DNA of 64,000 nt from the NCBI GenBank assembly GCA_916610825.1, contig OU744448.1:31762160-31826159 (forward strand). The letters run 5' to 3'. Below, piece by piece: positions 32,924 through 43,877 of this stretch (position 1 is its first letter; each line of letters opens with the position of its first letter). The stretch is from Haliclystus octoradiatus (taxonomy: Eukaryota; Cnidaria; Staurozoa; Stauromedusae; Haliclystidae). The translations under genes and the position numbers were made by a program. The notes beneath the pieces are model-generated. The model saw only the letters and a list, made by a program, of their open reading frames with translations. It was not told where the DNA came from and did not search any database.

Positions 32924-33090
32924 GTAACATCGAAAGATCAAAGACGTATTCCCCTCAACCGCTGCATGACATCCTTCACTGCAATCGAAGGAGATGCTTC
33001 GACGGGCCTATGGGGGAGCAATATCTTTTCATAATGTTTTGTATCGTGAATTTTGTTATTTACAAGTTTCTTTGCCAGCTATGTCTGACC

Positions 33091-33120
33091 ATAGAATATA
33101 GAATACAGGGATTGGCAACT
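33091..33120 (+). repeat. Left terminal inverted repeat of the MULE
   Basis: It starts ATAGAATATAG and pairs with 38262-38291, with one mismatch at the fifth base. Confidence 0.93.
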
Positions 33121-34321
33121 CCATTGTTCACGGCCGCGCGGTCAGATTATGTCGAATTTGCCACGAAACAGAGTCACGTGATCTTGAGCCGACACAAGAT
33201 TACAACGATGCGGTCAAAACATTTTAATCGTCGTAACTTGCATACTATAATATCCTACGTTGCTCAATATTTTTTCCTAGCTTTATGTTTTGACAATGTT
33301 AAATAGAGCTTACTTTAAATGTCCATGACAATTTAATTAAGTTTAAACAAAATAGCGAGTAGATATGGCCAATTTAATTCAACATGTTTCGCGGTATATT
33401 TCACCAAAATATTGCTTTGATCACTTTTGTTATTTGCCAATTAATATTTGTAATGTTGAAAAAGAAAATGTATGTGATTGTCGTGACTGAATTGATCTAC
33501 AAATATACTTATAATTAACAAGTCACAATCAAGCTGAAATGCTCACTGAAAAATAATTGCGCTTCTGAATGACAGGAATACAGTTTACAGCTAGGCAGCA
33601 GCTTGGCGGCCTATATAGGCATACGACATACAAGTAGCACAAAATACCCTCAAAAATTTTCATCACGTAACAAATAATAAGGATAGTTTATGTATCACAG
33701 CAGAGGGAATAGAATAAATGCACTGCGAAAATTTAGCAATATGGATAACTGGTTTGGTAAATTGAGACACTGGTAAAAACATTCAGTGTCGATGTATTAC
33801 ATTTATAATTACGTTATGTTACACTTACATTTACAATGTATTTTTACACAATATCAAATTATGGATGTTTACCTTATCATTCAAATTAATGTTGAATTGC
33901 TGTTACTTTAAGGTAGTTCACCACAGTTGACTCCCTTTTGAATTTTTAGTAAGCCAGCCTCACAATAGGGAATGAAAATATCCGAAAAATAATGGCGCCG
34001 GAAAAACTTTGTATTGGTTTAATTTTCTTATTTTCGCTGTTGTATTTCAATTAAATTTATGGTGATGATAATGTTAGGCTAAATATAGCTACATGGATAT
34101 TGTTGTCATTTACGGATTATATTGTTATTGGTAAGTTAGTGTGTATCTTTAATTTCATTCTTTTGCACAATCCATAAAGCTTTCCGTTTGTAAAAAAACA
34201 TTTAGTTGATTTGCCACAATATATTACTATTATGTTCCTTTGCTATTGCTAATATCCTTTTTTTGCTTACTTCCGAATTGTAATTTGAATAAACAAGGTA
34301 ATATTAACCCTGCTGCAAGCT

Positions 34322-37300
34322 ATGTCTTCAACAACAACACGTTTTAAGGTACAATTTTCAAAATGTCCTTCCAAGATAGAAGCATTATCCAATGCTCGTG
34401 GAGCTCGCTGGTGCTCTGATCCTGCATTATTTGAACGAGATATTTGTACTGACTCAAATGACTTAACTGAAGGGTCTGAAGAGACAGAAACAGATCAAAT
34501 TGATCAATCAGCTGGATCTTCAACTTTCCAATTCAGTGGGCGTCGTATTATTCATTTGGATGTCTTAGCAAAGCACTTATCAGAATGTGAGAACCCTGGT
34601 TGTAAAAAACCATTGATTTTAATTGACTGTACTACAGAGAAAAGATATGGCTTGGCTAGTATTTAACTTATCCCATGTAAACATTGCAATCACCTGAATA
34701 GAGTACACACTGATACCACAACTGAAAGCAATACCCCTGGACCTAAACCCTACAGTAGCAACATAAAGATTGGACTTGGTAAGTTAGAAATTAGAAATTA
34801 TATAACTATCTTATAATTTATTTCTTACAAAATCTACAAAATCTACAGGCAGCGATACAATATATACTTGACTTCTTGATTAAATCAATTTTCATTCTTA
34901 ATTATATAAAACAATAACAAAATGTGCTCATGAAGCGTTTTATGGTTTCTTGTGAACCTTTTCATTGGAAGTATCAACTTTAGATTGATATAAATTCCAA
35001 GAAAAGACACAAGATTTATTTTTTTAATTATATGTTGACCTAAATACAATTTGTTCTGTATTAATTTTTTAAAGGCATTTCTATTTATTCTATTCCACAG
35101 GACTACTTAATGCTGGAATTGGGGAGACGCATTTGAACAATTTGCTATCATCTCTCAATATTCCAACAGTAAACAAGAGTACTGTGAAAAAGGCTGAAAA
35201 AAAATGGGGAAGGCATTAGAAAATTATGCCCTTGAAAGCTGCAGGAAGAATCTGTTGGCAGAGCAAAATCTTGGTCCAGCAGAAATCAAATCAAACCTAT
35301 TATCAAACGAAACCACTGATCTGTATGAGAAAAGACTGGCTGAAGGCTATGATATCCCACATAAGGATTACGAGGAATGGGTTTCAGCTAGGCAAAATAT
35401 AACAGTATCCAATTCAGATCCAGGCATCTCAGTGTCATATGATATGGGTTGGGCAAAGAGAGAACGTGCAATGAACTCGCTGACTGGTGTTGGAGTCGCA
35501 ATTGGTGTTAACACCGGCAAGGTTGTTGGTTATGCAACCCGTAATAAGAGATGCATTATTTGTGATGTTGCTGAAAAGATGGGGTGCCTAGTGAAGAAGC
35601 ATGACTGTAGGAGAAATCATTATGGCTCTTCAAAATCCATGAAACCAGCAGCCGCAGTAGACCTTGCGAAGGATTTAAAATCGCAAGGAGCTCATATAAG
35701 ACGTTTAATTGGAGATGATGATTCTTCGACCATTAATAGACTCAATGATGAATTAGGGGATATTATAAGGGTATCAGATGTAAGCCACTGTAAGAGAAAC
35801 CTTGGGTCAAAATTATATAATGCAAAAAGTTCAAAGAAAGATTGCAAACAATTGATCAAGAAAACAATTGACTATTTTCTAAAAATGTTTGGGTATGCCT
35901 TACATAGCAATGCACATGATCCAGTTGGCCTGAAGAAAACACTGCTGTCCATAGTACCGCATGCATATGTGGATCATTCTGAATGCTCTGACAGTTGGTG
36001 TGGTTACCTGAAAGACTGTGAGACATATAAATACAAGAGTCTCCCATACTGCAAGCCACTATCATGTCAAAAGACAAAAGAGTTTTTAATCGAACTTTTT
36101 AAGGGCTTAGGGAGATCAAGGGAGATCAAGCTGATAAAATTGCACCATTAGGAAGCAGTCAGTCTAATGAATCTGTCAACAATGTTATTACATCCAAGGC
36201 ACCAAAATCAAGACATTATGGTGGAAGTAACTCACAAGACTTCCTTGTGGCCTCTGCAATACTTCAAAAGAATGAAGGCAAAATGTATGTCGCAAATGCC
36301 ACCACTACTGCTGGTCTATCTCCTAGTGGTTTTGCTGTACTGCATGGGCAGAGGCAAGATAAAAAGCATCTGAAGAGACTTCAGAAATCCACTTCCAAAG
36401 CTGCTAAACTGCGAAGACGTCTCTTGAGAGAGAAAAGAGGCAGAACACAAGCTGCCATGGAAGTTTGTGAAGGGACAACCTATAGTACAGGATGTTCGTT
36501 AATTAAAGACACAAATACACTATGTATACCACAACCTACGGCGTGCCCGCCCCTTGTATCAAATTGTGCAGGAGAGTTAGAGTACATTTTCGTTTTGTTT
36601 GATTTAGAAACGACTGGTCTACCACGAACTTCCCAGCTAACACAGATTGCAGCAGTAACATTAAATGGGGAAAAACAATTCAATCAATACATTTTACCCA
36701 CTGAAGATATTTCTCATGGGGCTGAGGTAGCCACAGGTCTAAGCGTTCAAAGTAGGATACTTGTTTGCCATGCTCTTCCTGTCGAGTCAGTAAATGAATC
36801 AAAAGCATTGGAAACATTTTTGTCTTGGCTTGCTGGGTTGCATAGCCCTGTTATTTTAGTAGCACACAACTGTCACTCGTTTGATATAAGGATACTTTTT
36901 AATGCTTGCAGGAGGCACGCCATGGAAAAAACTCTAATTGAGACTTTATCTGGTTTTGGTGATACATTACCTGCATTTAGGCAGTTTACCCCACAGCTTG
37001 ATTCACACACACTTTTAGCTCTGTATAAGCATTACTATGGTGCCGAATTCAATGCACATAATGCCAAAGCTGATGTTAATGCACTAAAAGAAGTTATTGG
37101 AAAATCTAATATTGACTTATTACCTTTTGTTTTTAATGTTGAGTCTGTTGAAAAGCATCTTGAATTTGAAATTGATGCTGATGCAAGACTAAAACCATTT
37201 TCAGGTTTAATTACTTCAAAAGTTATCTCTAAAAAAATGGCAAAAAAAAATGCTTATAGCGGCTTAGAGTTGAAACATTTGGTTATCGCTAAAAATAGGA

Positions 37301-37437
37301 ACAATTTGAAGGCATTATTTACAGAACCTGTTGGTAAATCTGTACGCATCACAAATAGGAAAAATATCATAGAAGCAGTTTCGCAATATTTAAATCGAAT
37401 AATACTTGCCAATTATACATTAATTATATACCTCTGA
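34322..37437 (+). pseudogene. MULE transposase fused to a DEDDh exonuclease domain, broken
   Basis: Exon 1 (34322-34779) gives GRRIIHLDVLAKHL, a Cys-X-Cys zinc site and KRYGLASI, then an in-frame TAA at 34664 and CKHCNHL, with donor GTAAGT. Exon 2 starts near 35101 after CCACAG. Its transposase core has YDMGWAKRERA, IGDDDSS and VSHCKRNLGSKL, the catalytic and CxxH-type blocks of Mutator-like transposases. From about 36590 follows an exonuclease: FDLETTGL (motif I, D and E), HNCHSFDIRIL (motif II, D) and HNAKADVNAL (motif III, H and D), close to TREX/DnaQ enzymes. Breaks: the stop at 34664, a frameshift in an A8 run near 35200, and a frameshift at a 10-bp direct duplication near 36112-36132. 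The exonuclease frame (36247-37437) is uninterrupted. It sits wholly inside the transposon ends. Confidence 0.85.
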
Positions 37438-38261
37438 ACAATGTACAATTACACATTTACAATCCTAAACAGTAATTCATTATTTTATAAACCGCATATC
37501 ACATACACATCTATGTATATATATATCTATATATATTAATACTCACACCTTTGATCAATGGTGCAATTAATGAGTATGGCTTAGTATATCTTCTTTGATC
37601 TACTTTGGTGTATTGCATCATCATCGACGCCCCGTATTTCCTGTATTTTTTTGATAGTTCTGTGTAATCAAAATTCAATATATTTTTCATGATTTGGTTT
37701 TTAATGTATCAGTACTAAAATGTTATCACCATGGTGACCTCTCTTCTACAGTGATTTGTCAAACAGTAGCACATTATGAAATTTATGCTGAATCAGCATT
37801 TTTTCCAATATTTTACCATTTTCTATGCTGATATTCAATACAGATCTAGCTAAATCTGTCGGAATATATTTGTGGCTAACATTTCATTCTGGATCACTGT
37901 AAAAAATGTAATTTACTTTCAAAACAGATCCACATCAAAGGTAAAAAGTTATTCCTGACAGGATTATTGCCATTTTCGAAATTTTTGTTACTTTGACAAG
38001 GTTTCACGCATTAATTACATAGGTGACACCAATTTTTTTTCTTGATAGAAGGAAGTAAATGCAGTAAGCTAGCCCTCCTCAAAATTTTAAGAAGTTTGTT
38101 CAGATAAAAGTTTTCTAAAAATAACTTTAAAACATGAAATTAGGCATTTATTTGCTCATATTCTAACACGATCATTTTCCAGCTGTGATACTAAAAAAAA
38201 AAAAAAAAAGTTGGATCTTGATTCAATCTCAAACAAAAACAAAATTTCATGCCCAGACCTC

Positions 38262-38291
38262 AGTTGCCAATCCCTGTATTCTATAATCTAT
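38262..38291 (-). repeat. Right terminal inverted repeat of the MULE
   Basis: In reverse complement it starts ATAGATTATAG. The target duplication TGTCTGACC follows at 38292. Confidence 0.93.
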
Positions 38292-38300
38292 TGTCTGACC

Positions 38301-41297
38301 TTGATTTGTGGCGTTCTTTGTGTAGCAGGGAAGGTGTAAGAGGGACGGCACATTCCTATAATGTGACTGTCTATACTACTACTACTACTAGACAAAAGAT
38401 CATTAGACTTACATAAGTCACGGAGAGATCCCCAATAAATGCTTGAATAATTTCAATATTACACCAAATGAAGAAGAGGATTGTACACAGGAACTAATGC
38501 CAGGCTGTCTTCATCTAACTCAAATGGATCATCTTAAAAAGGTCAAGAGAAAAATTGCACTCAATTTTTTATAAGTTTTTCTTATCATTATTGTTCCTTT
38601 GTATCAACTAATGTACGGATTCTGCGGTGATGTTTTTTTATTAGAAAAGAAAAAACATCATTCCCTCAGATGTTTATAAAGTTTTACCCAAATTAGCAGT
38701 ACCATGAAACTTGCAAACCCGATAGCATTTAAAATTGAGAATTTTGATATGAATTCAATCGAATGAAGATGGTGAAAAATATAACATCTTGGTTATGTGT
38801 GAAAAGATAACAGATATTAAATTAATTCTTTAAACAATTAATCATGTAAATTAACCTTGCACTCATTAAACAGACAAGCAATACTGCTTAATAGGTACAT
38901 CAACAATGTTTAATAATTGCATTATGTAACGCTTACATTGTTAAAATCATAAGACTCTATCTATATATACACTGTAGAAGTCTAGGTAAGAATTCAAATA
39001 CAAAAAAATCATGAAAACATTATGATAATTACATGTCTACTATCGGTAAATCATATTTATATAGCATATAAGTATACTTTAGTACAATATAATTTTCACT
39101 ACCAGTAATGAGTGCATTTCACGAAAATTTAAGGAGACTTCTGCAAAATAAGCTGCAAAACACAACAAATGAATTCTGCAATTAAGAATATTATCGAATC
39201 TAAAATGTTGTTGATATTGTGAATTATAAATAATTCAAAGTGATCTAAAAAATTAACGTCATAATGGCCTATGCTTTGATATGTATATATAAATTATGAC
39301 AGTAATGATTGTGTTTGACATCAGAGTGACTAATAAGGTACATGATTATTTAGGCATATGCAGTATTTGATACCTACTCCATACCTCTTCTAGCCATCCT
39401 TAAAACAGTTAGTCGGAATATTAAAACTGCTAAAAAATCATTTAAAACAAGCAAATGTCAATTATTAATATCTTTTTTTCAAAAATGACATTATACAAGT
39501 GATGCATTTTCAAATATGCTACTACTGGCAGGTTTAAGGGTTAATAAATAACATGAAATAAACAAACATTCACAAACATTGACAACAGCATCACATATCA
39601 GTGAAGTGTCTCTTCTGGGAAAATACTCGTGAATAAAACGTTTGATATAGTTAAAATGCTAATCGATTCTTGAGAACCTTGTCTATTTTAAAATGTTGAT
39701 TACTGTTGAAAGTACAATTAAACTCATATAATAATTTATCTTTAGGATTGTCAATACGAAAATTCATTAGCATGTTCTATATTTATGACTATATTAATCA
39801 CAGTGTTATTAGTTGAATTGCATTTATCGGTTTCGGGAGAAGCTGGAATCTCTCTTCTCCACACGTCCTAAGCCTTCATTCCTTTTCTGACTGACTACAT
39901 ACTCATCTTTCAAGAATAAAATATAACTGTCTTACTAATTCAATATTGCATAGTTCATAAACTTTAAATTATAATTGATACGAAGATGAATTTTAAGGAT
40001 TTAAAAATGTACAGTGCAACCTATTTATATTTATTTGGAGGATTTTATGTAATATACTGTGAACTTATAAATTGCTTACATTCATATATGTCCATGACAG
40101 GGGTAGAAAATCTCGCAGGCATAATTATTAAACAACAGAATTCCAGCAGGAACTTTTTTCTAAAATTTAAAAGTATTCTCAATCTATGAATAATTTATAA
40201 AGTTTATCAATAAAACCGGATAAGAGGTGCATAATGATGAAACTAATTGCTCGATGTATAATTAAGGACAATTTAAGATGCTTGCTCAGAAAAATTCCGT
40301 TAAGTAACTCTAAATGCAAAAATACCTGTTTCAGAATTTTTTAAATTAGGAAATACAAACAGTGTTCGATCCTAGGTCAATGGAATAATATAGTGCTGCA
40401 AATATGAAAAGAAGTCATATGTGAACTTACCAATAAAGCTCCTAAAAAATTACGATGAAGATGATGATGTGTTCTATAGATTGATAAATTAAAACACGTG
40501 GAAAGTATATCATCTGATAAATAGTGCAATAACCAATGATGAATACTGCGGATATAAAGATTTATAAGGAATTATGATACCTATTATTAAATCAAGCATC
40601 AGTTGCAGCTTAGAATACGTTCGGTGATATAAATTTAATGCATGTTAATTAAATTATTGTGCGCAAAAAGTTTAAATGGAAATCAATGTTAGAAAATCAG
40701 ATAATCATGTTTGCTATGAAGGAATAATACTGAAACGATTGCCAATAATATACATGACGGGGTATAAATTTATATATTGCTAGCTATAATATCTCAATGG
40801 AATAATCTATTATTGGAATTGTGAACAGAGGGCCTATGTGGACACATCAGACCATCAAAATATGATGATGATGATGATGATGATGATGAGGTGTTCTATA
40901 GTTTAAAATATTAAAAGAATTTGGAAATTGTTTAAAATTTCAGCTCATCAGTTGTGCAATGATGAATACTGCGGATATAAAACTATATTATGAAGAAGCA
41001 TGTTACCTTTAATTAATAGAGTATCATTGCAAATTAGAAAATATTGTCAATGTCAGGTAATCATGATTCCTATAGAAGGATTAACGATGGGCCACCATAC
41101 TATTGAAATGTTCTCAACTATATCACTAAATTGATTTCCTGATGCTATTGTCTTGGAGTGAAATTTGCATAAAATTCATGACGGAGTGATTTTGAATGAA
41201 ATTTATTTTATGTGAAGTTTGATGATGCTTAATTTTTCTACCCAAACGCCTAACTTATATGAGACAAATGATGTGCGTTTGGCATGTGTTGCTTTCT
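38301..41297. repeat. Segmental duplication, block A right part
   Basis: Collinear with about 58095-60721. It begins with the partner arm of the inverted repeat (38301-38395, inverse of 26800-26915) and a (TAC)n run at 38371-38390. The rest is AT-rich with no gene; the 67-codon frame at 39986 is disrupted in block B. Block A has about 0.5 kb between 40780 and 41190 that block B lacks. Confidence 0.85.
40862..40889. repeat. (ATG)n microsatellite
   Basis: Nine GAT/ATG triplets in a row. Block B has only a short GAGGATGATGATG here or nearby. Confidence 0.8.
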
Positions 41298-43831
41298 TTA
41301 TTGTTCTGATCGATATTTAATTTTCATTGTTGTTTTCATGAGTGATTGAAATCCTTTCCAACGGCGCCAGGAAATCCCTTGGTCATTTATGGAACCAGGT
41401 TCCGACATAATACCATTCAAGCTCGAAAGAACGCAGTTATGATACCACCATGCTCCACGAAATCTTCCTGCACAATGGACAATCTGATGGCTGTCATTAT
41501 CAACATCTTTTGTGGAAAATTTGTTTCCATTGTGAGAACTGAATGAATCGTTTGCATTTCCTGAGAATTCGAAATTAAATTCTTGAAATATTTTCGAATA
41601 AATATTTTGATAAAAAACTATTTTGTTTAATCAGTTTGATAAGAAGACAAACGATAGAATAGATGCCATTTTGCGACGTTTGCAATACAATTCAGATAAA
41701 TCTAAATTATTTTCTGCGTAACTGTATTGTTTTACGTCAACAACGCCTTTTATTTGTAATTTCTATAGTCCATTCTTTGTTGAATTTTATCACATTATAT
41801 TGAAAATTGTTATCACATACTGTAGACTAGTCTAAACTAAGTTAAAACATATAAGTATTCATGTATTTCAAATTTCTATCCTTTTTCATTATATTTTCTT
41901 AAAAATTTCATATTAGCATCATATGACAAGATGTATATGTCATATATGATGATGATAAATGTCATATGACAAAACTTCGCAAAATTACGTCTATTCTATC
42001 GCAGCTATTCTTATCAAAATATTTTATGATAAGAATTTAATCAACTTGATATAATGTCGAGTTGTGCTGCTATGATCAGAAAGCACTTCAAAATGTCAAA
42101 CTATCCACCATTGTTGATGTTTTGGACATCAATTATTTTTCTCATGAAGTTGTAAGTTGAACGTAGATTTCATAGCGTCATACCCAAAACCAATATGAAT
42201 TTTAAATTATACCACTAAAATATGTTTGAAAAATTGTTTTTTAGCTTAAGAAGTTTGACACTAACGATAAAATAGACATGATTTTGCAACTTTTCGTCAT
42301 TATACTATTATGAGATTTTCAAGTGAATATAATTAAAATGATAGAAATTTAAATTATTTAGCTTATTTAGCAGATTTCAGTCTAAATGTGATAAAATTCA
42401 GCAAAGCATAGACTATGAAGTTACAAGGAAAAGAGGTTAATGACGTAAAACAACACAGTTACGCGGCAAGCAATTTAGATTTAATATAATCTGATTGAGT
42501 ATTGAGTGTCGGTCTGATCTGCCTGATTGCAAGCATTTCATGTATCAAACAATCAAATATATTTTTGCATTTCTGTAAAATTCTAAACGTATGATGCTCA
42601 TCTGTCACATTTTGTGGATAAAATTGCAGAAATGCAGACCAACAGCAGAGCTGCAATGTACAAATAAGGGATTTCTTTCCAACACAGCAAAGTTGTTTTG
42701 AGTAACATTTAAGTTATAGCACTACAAATAGAACATCGTATGTGGAAATAATGCTATACGATGATAAATTGTTTTAGCTAAAGGCAATTGATTCTATTGA
42801 GCATTTCAAAGGCATCGAAGACAAAACGTTGGCTAGAATGTTTCTTTGATGAAACAAAAATATGCAAGAGGAGCACTCCAGCCCATTATAGGAAATAAAT
42901 TTAATCGAAACACCTGAAGTTTACCTGAATATCCATTTACAGTCAGATGATATTGTTGGCTTTCATCATCAATTTGAAAATGATCATATTCAGCATATCG
43001 CCATTCCTGTCCATCAAACAGTTCAAATCTTATCATGGCATTACCCATTTTTGTTAATTCATGAATGATATCATTTCCCAGCCAAAATTCAGAAGATACA
43101 TCACCAAAGCCGGTCTTGTAGGCATTCCAATCACGAAAGAAGTCAATACTGCCATCTTCGCGCCTTTGAATATAAATCCATGCTAATGGAGCAGGATAAT
43201 ATTTTAATGAAACTTGAATTTTATCGATATGGAACAGGTTCGAGGTATATGTGTCTCTTGATTGAATTTTCACGGTTTTAAAGAGACTCGCCCTGAACTG
43301 ATAACAAGTCGGGAAACTGATTAATTTCAGATTGCAAGAACATGTGTTTATAATAATTGTTAACTTTAAGCTAAAACAATATCGATATCACAAGGATAAC
43401 AATAGTTATACGTAAAATGATGATAATTGGTTTATGCAAAATCATATCATCATCATCATAGACTTACACAGAATGATGAACACATTGGAAGATTGTAAGA
43501 AAACGCGTAGCGACCATGATAATCCATAATGGCTGATGCAATAATTTGTAATTTTTTTTGGAAAATGTTAGTGAGAAGTGGGATAAAATAATTTCTTTCA
43601 GTCCGTCTTCACTCTTCCCCATGTTGCAGTTTCTCATCAGAAGTCTATGTCTATGCCACTCTATCTCAATAATGGCATTATAGTTTTTATCAGATAAACA
43701 ATAGTTTTTTATTGCCAATAATAATCTGATAAAGGAGTCACTTGATAACAATTATTTGATATCTTAATATCAATATATATTAGATATTATCTAATAGCAA
43801 AAAAATAGTGATCGATATCATTTGACAGAGC

Positions 43832-43877
<46 letters not shown>

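Larger units (their letters stand above)
30510..33090. repeat. Segmental duplication, block A middle part
   Basis: Collinear with 56124-58095. It contains a hairpin (GCGTGCAGGTATA...TATACCTGCACG, 31084-31141), a direct duplication of about 178 bp (31325-31500 and 31502-31675) and two open frames kept in both copies. Differences from block B are point changes plus a solo LTR present only here. Confidence 0.88.
33091..38291 (+). mobile_element. Mutator-like (MULE) transposon, 5.2 kb, with transposase-exonuclease gene
   Basis: The terminal inverted repeats are 30 bp with one mismatch (33091-33120 and 38262-38291); the inner 20 bases read GAATACAGGGATTGGCAACT. The nonamer TGTCTGACC lies directly outside both ends (33082-33090 and 38292-38300). 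Block B at about 58090 has a single TGACTGACC and no element, which is the empty site. A 9-bp duplication is characteristic of Mutator-like elements and agrees with the encoded transposase. About 1.2 kb of non-coding sequence lies inside the left end and 0.85 kb inside the right. Confidence 0.93.

Noticed and set aside
43274-43291. Acceptor five bases downstream (CAG before GGCGAG) for the fibrinogen exon
   Set aside because: It would require incoming phase 2, whereas the preceding exons deliver phase 0; the acceptor TTATCAG at 43298 closes the frame.
43464-43751. 95-codon minus-strand frame between fibrinogen-gene exons
   Set aside because: No domain is visible; the 65-nt exon at 43532-43468 uses another frame and fits the splice phases.
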